A stretch of 20,475 bases of DNA from Flavobacteriales bacterium (lineage in GTDB: Bacteria > Bacteroidota > Bacteroidia > Flavobacteriales > Flavobacteriaceae): the NCBI GenBank assembly GCA_027031025.1, contig JALVEJ010000303.1, positions 1 to 20,475 on the forward strand, given 5' to 3'. A program made the translations under genes and the position numbers. Positions 7,800 to 16,027 of this stretch are shown one piece after another. Below the pieces are notes generated by a model. The model worked only from the letters and a program-made list of their open reading frames with translations, was not told the origin of the DNA and searched no databases. Numbering within the stretch: the first letter of the stretch is position 1; each line of letters opens with the position of its first letter.

Positions 7800-8927
7800 A
7801 TGATAAGAGATTTTTATTTTGATAGGACACTTGTAATCTGCTTCCTTATCTTAATTATTCTTGGGGTAATATTTGTATTCAGTGCAACTTCGGTACCATC
7901 CCTAATAAATAATAAAGACCCTTACTATTACCTGAAGAGAGAAATTTTATGGTCTGCTGTTTCAATCCTCTTTATGTTTGCCTTATATCTAATTCCAATA
8001 GATTTTTTAAAGAAAATCTCCTATCCTTTGGTGTTAATAACAATTTTCCTTCTTATTGCTGTTTTAATCATCCCTGCAGAAATTTCCGGTACATCTGTAA
8101 AAAGGTGGCTTGATTTAGGTATAGCAAGATTTCAACCATCAGAACTGGCAAAGCTTTCTACCGTTTTTTTTCTTGCTTATTATATTCACAGAAAAAAAAG
8201 TAATCCGGATTTTTTTAAAAGTTGGAACAGTCTATTGATCGCCTTTTCCATTCCTTCTATTATCATATTCCTAATTCTTATCCAGCCTCATAAAGGTGCA
8301 GCGGTTTTTATAGCGGTTCTTACCTTTTCAATTATCTTTAGTTCAGGATTTTCATGGAAAAAAGTTATGGTATTTCCAGCCTTGTTTTTTCCCCTCTTTG
8401 TATTTTTTGTAATAAGTTCGGAGTATGCTGAAAAAAGAATTCAGGCAATGATAAATCCTGTTGAAAACAGAACAGGCATAAGCTATCAGGTGTTCCAGTC
8501 TATTCTTTCATTTGTAAAGGGAGGACTAACAGGGGAAGGAATAGGTGGTGGAACACAAAAACTAAAATATCTACCAGAGATACACACAGATTACATATTT
8601 GCATTAATAGGAGAAGAGTTAGGATTTTTAGGGGCTGTTTTTGTTATACTTGTCTTTTTACTGATACTGTACAGAGGATTAAAGATAAGCCTTAACTTGG
8701 AAGATACATTTTCTCAGGTTTTGGGTATAGGAATAACCTACATGATAGTAATCCAGGCTTTCTTCCATATGGCTGTTAATACAAGTTTATTTCCCCCAAC
8801 AGGTTTTACATTACCTTTTATAAGCTATGGAGGATCATCCCTACTTATTATGTCAGCCGCAGCAGGAATTTTACTTAGACTTTCAAAAGAGCCAAAGCAG
8901 ACCATTTACAGAAGAGAGGTTGCATGA
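7800..8927 (+). CDS. ftsW: SEDS peptidoglycan glycosyltransferase FtsW
   Basis: FtsW is the membrane glycosyltransferase that polymerises lipid II at the division septum with a class B penicillin-binding protein. The 375-aa sequence has about ten hydrophobic segments, beginning at residues 10-30. SEDS landmarks are KRWLDLG at 101-107, FQPSELAK at 111-118, LPEIHTDYIFA at 258-268 with the catalytic-type aspartate at 264, GEELGF just after, and FISYGGSSL at 340-348. RodA is a close relative, but its place between murD and murG marks this copy as FtsW. The ATG abuts the murD stop with no clear ribosome site of its own, and the end overlaps murG by the ATGA at 8924-8927. The usual class B partner (ftsI) is not in the window. 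Confidence 0.93.
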   Translation: MIRDFYFDRTLVICFLILIILGVIFVFSATSVPSLINNKDPYYYLKREILWSAVSILFMFALYLIPIDFLKKISYPLVLITIFLLIAVLIIPAEISGTSVKRWLDLGIARFQPSELAKLSTVFFLAYYIHRKKSNPDFFKSWNSLLIAFSIPSIIIFLILIQPHKGAAVFIAVLTFSIIFSSGFSWKKVMVFPALFFPLFVFFVISSEYAEKRIQAMINPVENRTGISYQVFQSILSFVKGGLTGEGIGGGTQKLKYLPEIHTDYIFALIGEELGFLGAVFVILVFLLILYRGLKISLNLEDTFSQVLGIGITYMIVIQAFFHMAVNTSLFPPTGFTLPFISYGGSSLLIMSAAAGILLRLSKEPKQTIYRREVA

Positions 8928-9976
8928 AGGTATTTATAGCAGGAGGAGGAACAGGAGGTCATTTTTACCCTGCTTACTCTGTTTCTGAAGAGTTGAAAAG
9001 CAGAGGTTTTCAGATTTATTATTTTGGAACTAATAAGGGAATAGAGGCAAAGCAAGAACTTCCCTCAGATAAAAAATTCCTTTTTCCCATAACAGGGGTA
9101 AGAGGTAAAAATCCTCTTAGAGCTTTCTTCTCAGCCAGTAAGCTTTTTAAAACATCACTCCAAATAGCAAAAATAATAAAGAAAGAAAGTCCCAACTTCT
9201 GTATATGTTTTGGAGGATACGCCTCACTTCCACTTGGTATTGCAAGCATAATTACGAGAACTCCACTTTTTATTCATGAACAGAACTCAATACCTTCTTA
9301 TACAAATAGATTACTCTCTAAATTTGCAATTAAGATATTTATAACCTTTGAGTACTCAAAAAAATACTTTCCTGAAGAGAAGACGCTACTAACAGGAATT
9401 CCTGTCAGAAATTCAATTATTGATGATCTTTCCATTCCCAAGAAAAAGGCAAGAGAAATGTTAGGGATTGACAATAGACTTACGGTACTTGTCTTTGGTG
9501 GCAGTCAGGGATCAGTAAAACTTTCTGAATTAGCCTTAGAAGTTGCAAAGAAGATGCCAGAAATACAATTTATCCTTATAGGTGGTAAACATTTTAAAAA
9601 ACCTGAAAAACTTCCTGAAAACCTTATTTACTACAGTTATTTTAACAGGATGGGACTTCTTTACTCAGTTTCTGACTTTGTGATTTCAAGATCAGGCGCA
9701 TCATCAACTTACGAGATATTAACCGCAGGAAAGCCAGCTCTTTTTGTTCCTTTTCCTTATGCTGTTTCTGACCATCAGTATTATAACGTCAAATGGCTTG
9801 AAGAAAAAGGATTATGTATAGTGAAGAGGGAAGATGAGCTTGATGTAGAAAGGCTAAAGAATATAATAATAAATGAGTTAACTAAAGGTGAACAGGAAAA
9901 GATAAAAAAATTCGCGATAAAAAATCCCCAAAAGGTCATAGTAGACAGGATTTTAGATGAGATCAATAAAAAATGA
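8924..9976 (+). CDS. murG: UDP-N-acetylglucosamine--lipid I N-acetylglucosaminyltransferase
   Basis: MurG makes lipid II by adding GlcNAc to undecaprenyl-linked MurNAc-pentapeptide on the inner face of the membrane. It is a GT-B fold enzyme of 350 aa. The glycine loop GGGTGGH is at residues 7-13; FGGYASLPLGIA and FIHEQNS follow in the N-terminal domain; the C-terminal donor-binding domain has FGGSQGS, SRSGASSTYEI, PALFVPFPYA and DHQYYN. The 4-bp ATGA overlap with ftsW and a 20-bp overlap with murB show a tightly coupled run. A murC gene often follows murG in such clusters but is absent here. Confidence 0.96.
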   Translation: MKVFIAGGGTGGHFYPAYSVSEELKSRGFQIYYFGTNKGIEAKQELPSDKKFLFPITGVRGKNPLRAFFSASKLFKTSLQIAKIIKKESPNFCICFGGYASLPLGIASIITRTPLFIHEQNSIPSYTNRLLSKFAIKIFITFEYSKKYFPEEKTLLTGIPVRNSIIDDLSIPKKKAREMLGIDNRLTVLVFGGSQGSVKLSELALEVAKKMPEIQFILIGGKHFKKPEKLPENLIYYSYFNRMGLLYSVSDFVISRSGASSTYEILTAGKPALFVPFPYAVSDHQYYNVKWLEEKGLCIVKREDELDVERLKNIIINELTKGEQEKIKKFAIKNPQKVIVDRILDEINKK

Positions 9977-10829
9977 AAAATTTGTTGATCTATCAAGGAT
10001 GTGCACCATAAGGATAGGTGGAAGAGCAAAAAATGTTTACTTTCCATCTTCCCAAGATGAAATCAGATGGCTTTTAATAGAATCTCTTGAGAAAGATAAA
10101 AGATTTTTTCCTTTAGGAATAGGAAGTAATACAGTTTTTTCAGATGGAGTAATTGATCTGTTTTTTGTTTCTACAAGGTATTTAAAAAGATTTAATATAA
10201 AGCAAAAGGGCAAAAATTACTACATAGAGGCGGAATCTGGAGTTAGTTTCAAAACAATAACAGATATAGTGAAAAAATTAAATCTTGAAGGTTTTGAACA
10301 TCTGTCCGGAATACCTGCAACAGTTGGTGGAGCTACAGTAATGAACGCAGGAGCTTATGGTACAGAAATTTCGGATATAATTGAGGAGGTTTATTGGTTT
10401 AATAAGGAAGGAAACCTTAGAATTTTGAAAAGGGATCAGATAAACTTTTCCTATAGAAAATCTCCATTTCAGAAGGAAGGTTTTGTTTACAAAGTAGTGT
10501 TAAAACTTAGTTCATCAAAAAAAGATATAAAATCCATTATAAAAAAACACCTTGAAGAAAGAAATAAAAAACAGCCACTTAATTACCCAACTGCCGGTTC
10601 AACATTCAAAAACCCCCCTAAGTATCCTGCAGGTTATTTATTAGAAAAGGTAGGACTTAAAGGATACAAGATTGGAAATGTTGCTTTTTCAGAAAAGCAT
10701 GCAAACTTTTTGATAAATCTTGGAGGGGGAAAGTTTAAAGAGTTAAAGAAATTAATCGAAATAGCCGAAAGAAGAGTAGGGGAGATGTACCATATTAAGC
10801 TTGAGAAGGAAATTCAAATTGTTGAGTGA
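9957..10829 (+). CDS. murB: UDP-N-acetylenolpyruvoylglucosamine reductase
   Basis: MurB is the FAD enzyme that uses NADPH to reduce the enolpyruvyl group to give UDP-MurNAc. The 290-aa length fits the shorter type II form. FAD-domain motifs are TIRIGG at 17-22, GIGSNTVFSD at 54-63, SGIPATVGG at 117-125 and NAGAYGTE at 130-137. Catalytic motifs are SYRKS at 165-169, AGSTFKNP at 213-220 (the proton-donor serine) and a C-terminal glutamate near 285. The ATG at 9957 has AGGA 6 nt upstream, which means the gene starts inside the last 20 bases of murG. The end overlaps the ddl start region. Confidence 0.95.
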   Translation: MRSIKNEKFVDLSRMCTIRIGGRAKNVYFPSSQDEIRWLLIESLEKDKRFFPLGIGSNTVFSDGVIDLFFVSTRYLKRFNIKQKGKNYYIEAESGVSFKTITDIVKKLNLEGFEHLSGIPATVGGATVMNAGAYGTEISDIIEEVYWFNKEGNLRILKRDQINFSYRKSPFQKEGFVYKVVLKLSSSKKDIKSIIKKHLEERNKKQPLNYPTAGSTFKNPPKYPAGYLLEKVGLKGYKIGNVAFSEKHANFLINLGGGKFKELKKLIEIAERRVGEMYHIKLEKEIQIVE

Positions 10830-11724
10830 TTTAAAGATCGCATTGGTATATGGAGGTAGTTCTTCGGAAAGAGAAATATCAATCAAAAGCGGAGAGGCTG
10901 TCAGAAGGTCTCTTGAAAGATTAAATCTAAATTTTAAAGTTTTAGATCCATTAGATCCAAAAATATTTGTAAAAGAACTTGTAGAGTACAATCCAGATGT
11001 TATTTTTAATCTTTTACACGGTAAATTTGGCGAAGATGGATCAATACAGGGTTTATTTGAAATTTTAAGATATAAATATACAGGGTCCCCTGTAAAGGCA
11101 AGTGCGATAGCTATGGATAAATCTCTAACAAAGGAAATAGCTGTTTTATCAGGAATAAAAACCCCAAAATGGATAACAGTAAACAGACCTGAAGACGCAA
11201 AAAATTGGGATATTTTCCCAGCAGTTGTTAAACCAAATCAGGAAGGATCTTCAATAGGTGTTTGTATAGTTCACACCAAAGATAAACTGTCAGAGAGTAT
11301 AAAAAAAGCTCTTGAATTAGATAAAAGGGTTATTATTGAACAGTTTATTTCAGGAAGAGAGATAACAGTTAGCATTATTGATGGTAAAGTGCTTGAACCA
11401 ATAGAAATCGTCGTTGAGGAAGGTTTTTATGATTTTAAAAACAAGTATTTATCTGATAAAACCAGATACATAGTCTCCCCTGATCTATCAATAGAAGAGA
11501 AAAAAAAATTAATCCAGGACAGCCTGAAAATATACAAAAAATTAGGATGTAGAGGTGCTGCAAGGATTGATTTTATACTAAAAGATGGAATTCCATACCT
11601 CCTTGAGATTAACACCATTCCTGGTATGACAGATCACAGCCTTTTACCTAAAGCAGCTGAAGCATCAGGGTTGGATTTTGATACTCTCGTTATTACCATA
11701 ATAAAGGGGGCCCTAAATGAGTAA
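10819..11724 (+). CDS. ddl: D-alanine--D-alanine ligase
   Basis: Ddl is an ATP-grasp enzyme that joins two D-alanines for the peptidoglycan stem. The N-terminus reads LKIALVYGGSSSEREIS, as expected. Further motifs are NLLHGKFGEDG, KPNQEGSSIGV (ATP-binding loop), EQFISGREITVSI, the YDFKNKY substrate loop, and EINTIPGMTDHS with the Mg2+ ligands. There is no ATG near the conserved start. In-frame TTGs occur at 10801, 10819 and 10822; I prefer 10819 (301 aa) because AAGGA at 10806-10810 lies 8 nt upstream, while 10801 lacks a well-placed ribosome site. This start overlaps the murB stop (10827-10829), and the ddl stop overlaps the ftsQ start by 8 bp. A run of nine A bases at 11500-11508 encodes Lys residues. 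Confidence 0.94.
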   Translation: MLSDLKIALVYGGSSSEREISIKSGEAVRRSLERLNLNFKVLDPLDPKIFVKELVEYNPDVIFNLLHGKFGEDGSIQGLFEILRYKYTGSPVKASAIAMDKSLTKEIAVLSGIKTPKWITVNRPEDAKNWDIFPAVVKPNQEGSSIGVCIVHTKDKLSESIKKALELDKRVIIEQFISGREITVSIIDGKVLEPIEIVVEEGFYDFKNKYLSDKTRYIVSPDLSIEEKKKLIQDSLKIYKKLGCRGAARIDFILKDGIPYLLEINTIPGMTDHSLLPKAAEASGLDFDTLVITIIKGALNE

Positions 11725-12397
11725 AAAAATAAAGATCATCATAGCCTCATTCTGGATACTGCTATGTGCCTTATTTGGTCTTTTTTCTCCAACGATACCT
11801 TTTGTCAAGGAGATATTTGAAATAAAAAAAGTTAATGTAAAAGGAACAGATAAATTTACTGAAAAAGACATTAGGAAAATATTTGAGAAACAAAACTGGT
11901 TTTTTATAGACAAAGATGAGATAAAAAAACAGCTAAAGGAATTTAACTTTGTAAAAGAAGTTGAAATAAACAGACTGTTTGTTGGTGAGGTTGATATTAT
12001 AGTTTTAGAAAGACAGCCTTTCGCATACCTTTATTATAAAAAAAAGAGGTACATAATAGATGATGAAGGCGTAAAACTTGACCCTGCATACTACAAACTA
12101 AATAAAAAACAAAAAATTCCAGTGTTGATATATAATGATAAAACGCTGGATAAAAATAAATTAAAAAAGGTCAGATTGATTAAAGAAAGTTTTAAAGACC
12201 TGCTTAATATCAGGAAGTTTTATATCTACAAAAGTCAGATCGCATGTACTACACAAGATGGGAAGAACATTATATTCAGTATAGAGGATCTTGAGAAAAG
12301 CATACATAGAGCGAAAATTTTTATCAAGAAAGAAGGATTTAAACAGTTCAGTTATCTTAACTTTAGTTTTGAATCAATGGTTGTAGTGAGGAGATAA
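11717..12397 (+). CDS. ftsQ: cell division protein FtsQ/DivIB
   Basis: FtsQ is a bitopic membrane protein that links early and late divisome proteins. The 226-aa protein has a short cytoplasmic tail (MSKKIK), one membrane segment at about residues 5-24, and then a POTRA-like domain from about 35 to 102 (FEIKKVNVKGTDKFTEKD through VDIIVLERQPFAYLY), followed by the beta domain. Sequence identity in this family is low, so position between ddl and ftsA is important support. The ATG at 11717 has AAGGGGG ending 6 nt upstream and overlaps the ddl stop. The stop at 12395-12397 is 2 bp before ftsA. Confidence 0.88.
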   Translation: MSKKIKIIIASFWILLCALFGLFSPTIPFVKEIFEIKKVNVKGTDKFTEKDIRKIFEKQNWFFIDKDEIKKQLKEFNFVKEVEINRLFVGEVDIIVLERQPFAYLYYKKKRYIIDDEGVKLDPAYYKLNKKQKIPVLIYNDKTLDKNKLKKVRLIKESFKDLLNIRKFYIYKSQIACTTQDGKNIIFSIEDLEKSIHRAKIFIKKEGFKQFSYLNFSFESMVVVRR

Positions 12398-12399
12398 AG

Positions 12400-13644
12400 A
12401 TGGGGAAAGAAAATATTATTGTTGCTTTAGACATTGGTACAGCAAAAATAACAACATTAATAGGTGATATTGATGAAACCGGACAACTCCATATAGTAGG
12501 ATTTGGTGAGTCGATCTCAAAAGGTATAGAAAAAGGTATTGTTGTAAAACCAAATGATGTTATATCAGCAATAAGAAAATCTGTAGATGATGCTGAAAAT
12601 ATTGCAGGATCTAAAATAAGCGGTGTTATAGCTAATGTAAGCGGATATCACATAGAGTGTAGAAATGACACTGAAAAGATTGAGTTTGACACAAATCAAA
12701 AAGTAATAACACAGATGGATATTAGTCAGCTAATAGAAAAAGTTTCCTCTAAAATACAACCTCAAAAAGAGAATCTTGAAGTTATTCATATAATTCCAAA
12801 AAAATACATACTTGATGACGAAGACGAAGTTATAGATCCGATAGGTCTGGTCGCATCAAAAATTGAGGGAAAATTTCATATAGTTCTTGACAGGATAAAT
12901 GCTTACACAAACCTGAGAAAAGTTATTGAAAGTGCAGGCTTAAGGGTTATTGATTTTATTGCAAATCCAATAGCATCTGCAACAGCTGTTTTGTTTCCTG
13001 AAGAAAAAGAGATGGGAATAGCTGTTTTGGATATAGGTGCAGGAACAACGGATATAGCAGTTTATAAAGACGGAAGTATAGAGTATATCAAATCCCTTCC
13101 TGTTGGTGGAAATCAGGTAACTATGGATATAGCCCATAGATTTAAAGTTTCCAAAGAAGAAGCGGAAAATCTTAAAATAGATTATGGGGCTGCAATACCT
13201 GAAGCCTCTCAGGGTGATATAATTGAAGTTTACCAAAGGGGAAGTGATGAACCAATACATATTGATCAGGGAGAGCTTATAGATACAGTTGAAGCAAGGT
13301 TATCTGAAATATTTGAGCTTACAAAGAAAACATTGGATGAGCTTGGTTATACAGGAAAGATTAATGGTGGTATAGTTTTAACAGGTGGTGTTGCCAACAC
13401 TCCTTACATAAAAGAGCTTGCAGAAAGTATTTTTGGCATGGATGTTAGGGTGGGAAAACCTAAAGAGTATTCAGGATTTAGTGATAAACTTATGTTTCCC
13501 CAATATTCAACATCTATAGGTATGCTACATTTTGCAAAAAACAGAATTTCTGTCGCTAATTCTCATCCAGTCCATAATTCTACTGGTTTTGATTTATTAA
13601 AGGTTGGGAAATCTATTATTGACAAAATTAAAAGTATCTTTTAA
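12400..13644 (+). CDS. ftsA: cell division protein FtsA
   Basis: FtsA is the actin-like ATPase that ties FtsZ filaments to the membrane. The 414-aa protein has the phosphate-1 motif ALDIGTAKITTLIGD near residues 9-23, the typical SKGIEKGIVV segment (substrate subdomain 1C), phosphate-2 VLDIGAGTTDIAVY, and the adenosine motif GGIVLTGGVAN. The last 18 residues, FDLLKVGKSIIDKIKSIF, form the expected amphipathic membrane-targeting helix. The ATG at 12400 follows GAGGAGAT. It is coupled to ftsQ but separated from ftsZ by the only sizeable gap in the cluster. Confidence 0.95.
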   Translation: MGKENIIVALDIGTAKITTLIGDIDETGQLHIVGFGESISKGIEKGIVVKPNDVISAIRKSVDDAENIAGSKISGVIANVSGYHIECRNDTEKIEFDTNQKVITQMDISQLIEKVSSKIQPQKENLEVIHIIPKKYILDDEDEVIDPIGLVASKIEGKFHIVLDRINAYTNLRKVIESAGLRVIDFIANPIASATAVLFPEEKEMGIAVLDIGAGTTDIAVYKDGSIEYIKSLPVGGNQVTMDIAHRFKVSKEEAENLKIDYGAAIPEASQGDIIEVYQRGSDEPIHIDQGELIDTVEARLSEIFELTKKTLDELGYTGKINGGIVLTGGVANTPYIKELAESIFGMDVRVGKPKEYSGFSDKLMFPQYSTSIGMLHFAKNRISVANSHPVHNSTGFDLLKVGKSIIDKIKSIF

Positions 13645-13674
13645 TCTACAGAGAAGTTTAGTAATGGGAAAATT

Positions 13675-13707
13675 ATTGATTTATCAATCAAATATGTTAA
13701 AAAACAT
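13675..13707 (+). promoter_or_regulatory. nested inverted repeats in the ftsA-ftsZ gap
   Basis: Two overlapping inverted repeats share the same bases: ATTGAT-TT-ATCAAT (13675-13688) and TTGATT-TATC-AATCAA (13676-13691). A third, ATGTT-AAAA-AACAT (13694-13707), follows and is trailed by CTTTTT. They fill the 86-bp gap before the strong ftsZ ribosome site GGAGGG (13721-13726). They could be a regulator site or a weak attenuator; I could not assign a clean promoter here. Confidence 0.35.
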
Positions 13708-13730
13708 CTTTTTAATCACAGGAGGGTTCT

Positions 13731-14876
13731 ATGATGGAAAACTTTAATTATAATGCTGAAAATCCATCTAAAATCAAAGTTTTTGGTATAGGTGGAGGGG
13801 GAAGTAATGCGGTAGCCAGAATGTTTCAGGAAGGTCTTCAGAATGTGGAGCTGTACATAGTAAATACTGATAAACAACACCTTGAATCACTTGACCAAAT
13901 CCCAAACAAAATAGTGATAGGGGAAAATATTACGAAAGGTCTTGGTGCAGGAGCCAAGCCTCAAATAGGAGAAGAAGCTGCAAAGGAAAGTATAGATGCC
14001 ATCAAGCAGGCTATGGAAGGTGCAGACATGGTCTTTATCGCAGCAGGGCTTGGAGGTGGAACAGGAACAGGAGCTTCTCCTGTAATAGCTCAGGCTGCAA
14101 AGGAGATGGGTATATTAACGGTTGCTGTCGTAACAAAGCCTTTTGATTTTGAAGGTCTGCAAAAGGCAAAGGTTGCAGAAGAAGGTTTAAAAAAACTGAA
14201 AGATGTAGTTGATACATACATTGTGATCCACAACCAGAAACTTGCAACCATCGCAGGGAAAAGATTTCTCTGGAGTGAAGCATTTAAACTTGTTGATAGC
14301 ATTTTGTACAAAGCTGTTAGAGGAATAACAGACCTTATCCTTGTTCCGGGACTTATTAATGTTGATTTTGCAGATGTAAAAACAATAATGGAAAACGGTG
14401 GAAAAGCCCTTATAGGAGTAGGATCAGGAAGAGGAGAAAACAAGATAGAGGAAGCTGTTATATCTGCCACTACCTCTCCACTTCTTGAAGGAACTTCAAT
14501 TCAGGGTTCAAAAAGACTTCTTATAAACATTGAAGTAAGCATGGATATTTCATATGCAGATGTTGAGGAAGCTATCGCCCAAATAAGGGAGGCTACACAT
14601 CCAGAATCTCTTATTATATTTGGTGCATCATTAAATCCAAATGTTGAGGATGAGATGAGGATAACTGTTGTAGCAACCGACTTTGAGGGTGAGAAGCAGG
14701 ACGATACCAAAAAAAAGAAGATTGAAAGAAGAATACCAAAAAGAACATTTTCCCAAACTGAAAAAGAAGAAGTAAGTGAGGAACCAAAAATTCCAGGAGG
14801 TTTAATTAACGAAATAGAGTATGAAGATCTTGATATACCTGCTTACATAAGAAAGAGGAAAGGTGAGATTAATTGA
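13731..14876 (+). CDS. ftsZ: cell division protein FtsZ
   Basis: FtsZ is the tubulin-like GTPase that forms the Z ring. The 381-aa protein has GGGGSNAV at 21-28, NTD at 45-47, the tubulin signature GGGTGTG at 108-114, and the T7 loop NVDFADVKT near 210 that completes the GTPase site of the next subunit. After a short charged linker (about residues 325-360), the C-terminal peptide DLDIPAYIRKRKG matches the tail that binds FtsA and other partners. The start is ATG 13731 (ATGATG, so 13734 is possible), with GGAGGG close upstream. The C-terminus overlaps the pgsA start by 4 bp. Confidence 0.97.
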   Translation: MMENFNYNAENPSKIKVFGIGGGGSNAVARMFQEGLQNVELYIVNTDKQHLESLDQIPNKIVIGENITKGLGAGAKPQIGEEAAKESIDAIKQAMEGADMVFIAAGLGGGTGTGASPVIAQAAKEMGILTVAVVTKPFDFEGLQKAKVAEEGLKKLKDVVDTYIVIHNQKLATIAGKRFLWSEAFKLVDSILYKAVRGITDLILVPGLINVDFADVKTIMENGGKALIGVGSGRGENKIEEAVISATTSPLLEGTSIQGSKRLLINIEVSMDISYADVEEAIAQIREATHPESLIIFGASLNPNVEDEMRITVVATDFEGEKQDDTKKKKIERRIPKRTFSQTEKEEVSEEPKIPGGLINEIEYEDLDIPAYIRKRKGEIN

Positions 14877-15439
14877 GTGTGGAGATTCACAACTCTAAAT
14901 CAGATGGATTTTTAAGAAATTTGCAGATAATAAGTCTTGCAAATCTTCTTACAATATCAAGATTAATTATAACCCCTTTCCTTATATACACTATACTGAA
15001 AGATTACTACCTGATTTCAGGAATTCTTGTTATAGTGGCGGTTTTGTCAGACTGGCTTGACGGTATAATAGCAAGAAAAACAAATGATGTAACAAAACAC
15101 GGCGAACTTTTAGATCCTGCGGTTGATAAAATCTTTACCATATCTGTTTTAGTAGCTTTTGTTGAGAAACATCTATTATCTACTTTTATTGTTTTTCTTG
15201 TTGTATTAAGAGAGATGATAATTACATGGTTTAGGAGCGTTATGGTTAATAGAGGAATAGTCATACCTGCCTCATTTTATGGCAAACTTAAAACTACATT
15301 TCAACTTATGGCTATCTTTCTTCTTTCTATCAATATAACCGAAATAGGGATTATTCTACTATGGCTTTCAATTATAATCGCTTATTACTCTGCTTTTGAT
15401 TATCTTAAGTTATTTATAAAAAGTAAAGCTTGGGAGTAA
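14873..15439 (+). CDS. pgsA: CDP-diacylglycerol--glycerol-3-phosphate 3-phosphatidyltransferase
   Basis: PgsA makes phosphatidylglycerol phosphate from CDP-diacylglycerol and glycerol 3-phosphate in the membrane. The complete CDP-alcohol phosphatidyltransferase motif is present: D60, D63-G64, A67-R68, G77, D81 and D85, with the standard spacing. The 188-aa length and several hydrophobic segments fit the family, and N-LLTISR before the motif is typical of PgsA. The start is TTG at 14873, with AGGTGAG 5 nt upstream and a 4-bp overlap with the ftsZ stop; a GTG at 14879 is the alternative. Other CDP-alcohol transferases cannot be excluded from the motif alone. It is followed one base after its stop by plsY. 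Confidence 0.87.
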   Translation: MSVEIHNSKSDGFLRNLQIISLANLLTISRLIITPFLIYTILKDYYLISGILVIVAVLSDWLDGIIARKTNDVTKHGELLDPAVDKIFTISVLVAFVEKHLLSTFIVFLVVLREMIITWFRSVMVNRGIVIPASFYGKLKTTFQLMAIFLLSINITEIGIILLWLSIIIAYYSAFDYLKLFIKSKAWE

Positions 15440-15440
15440 G

Positions 15441-16019
15441 ATGGAATTACTCTTTATTTTGCTAACATATTTTGTTGCATCAATACCTTTCGGTTTTATA
15501 GTTGGAAAACTTTCAGGAAAAGATATAACAAAAGAGGGAAGTGGAAATATAGGTGCTACCAATGTGGTCAGAACTATAGGAAAAAAAGCTGGTATTTTTG
15601 TACTGCTCCTGGATGCTTTAAAGGGGTTTATCCCTGTCTATATTTCAAAAATTTATTTTGATGATTTAATTGTTGCAGTTGTTGCTGTTGTTGCCGTTTT
15701 TGGACATTGTTATTCCATTTTCATGAAGTTTAAAGGGGGAAAAGGAGTTGCTACAGGCATAGGAGTATTAATTGCCCTTTCTCCAAAGGTTGCACTAATA
15801 ACAATAACTTTATGGCTTGGAATATTTCTAACAACAGGTTATGTGTTCCTTGCCTCTGTAATATCAGCCTTTTTATCATGGATAATGATGACATACATTG
15901 AATCAAATTATTATTATACTATCGCAGCTTTAATATCCTCAATGATTATAGTTTATAAACACTCATCAAATATTGAAAGATTTTTAAAAGGAACAGAAAG
16001 TCGTTTTATATACAAATAA
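15441..16019 (+). CDS. plsY: acyl-phosphate:glycerol-3-phosphate acyltransferase PlsY
   Basis: PlsY transfers an acyl group from acyl phosphate to glycerol 3-phosphate, the first step of phospholipid synthesis, in the inner membrane. All family motifs are visible: GSGNIGATNVVR at 33-44, DALKG at 58-62, and GHCYSIFMKFKGGKGVATG at 88-106. The 192-aa length and about five membrane segments are normal. The ATG at 15441 follows GGGAG and comes one base after the pgsA stop. It is the last gene of the plus-strand division block and ends at TAA 16017-16019, the base before the rel stop on the other strand. Confidence 0.95.
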   Translation: MELLFILLTYFVASIPFGFIVGKLSGKDITKEGSGNIGATNVVRTIGKKAGIFVLLLDALKGFIPVYISKIYFDDLIVAVVAVVAVFGHCYSIFMKFKGGKGVATGIGVLIALSPKVALITITLWLGIFLTTGYVFLASVISAFLSWIMMTYIESNYYYTIAALISSMIIVYKHSSNIERFLKGTESRFIYK

Positions 16020-16027
16020 TTATTTGT
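16012..16027. repeat. perfect 16-bp palindrome spanning the plsY/rel stop codons
   Basis: ACAAATAATTATTTGT is fully self-complementary, centred between 16019 and 16020. Each half contains AAATAA, giving a Lys codon plus TAA stop to plsY on the plus strand and to rel on the minus strand. With no loop and only A/T at the centre it would be a poor RNA hairpin; there is no other terminator at this junction. Confidence 0.6.

Noticed and set aside
11500..11508. A run of nine A bases in ddl, and runs of eight in pyrB and ftsW, as possible slippage or frameshift sites
   Set aside because: All three frames continue intact through the run into conserved motifs, and such runs are expected from Lys codons in AT-rich DNA.
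14090..14470. A 126-codon open frame on the minus strand inside ftsZ
   Set aside because: It is antisense to the most conserved part of FtsZ, has shadow-type composition and no ribosome site.
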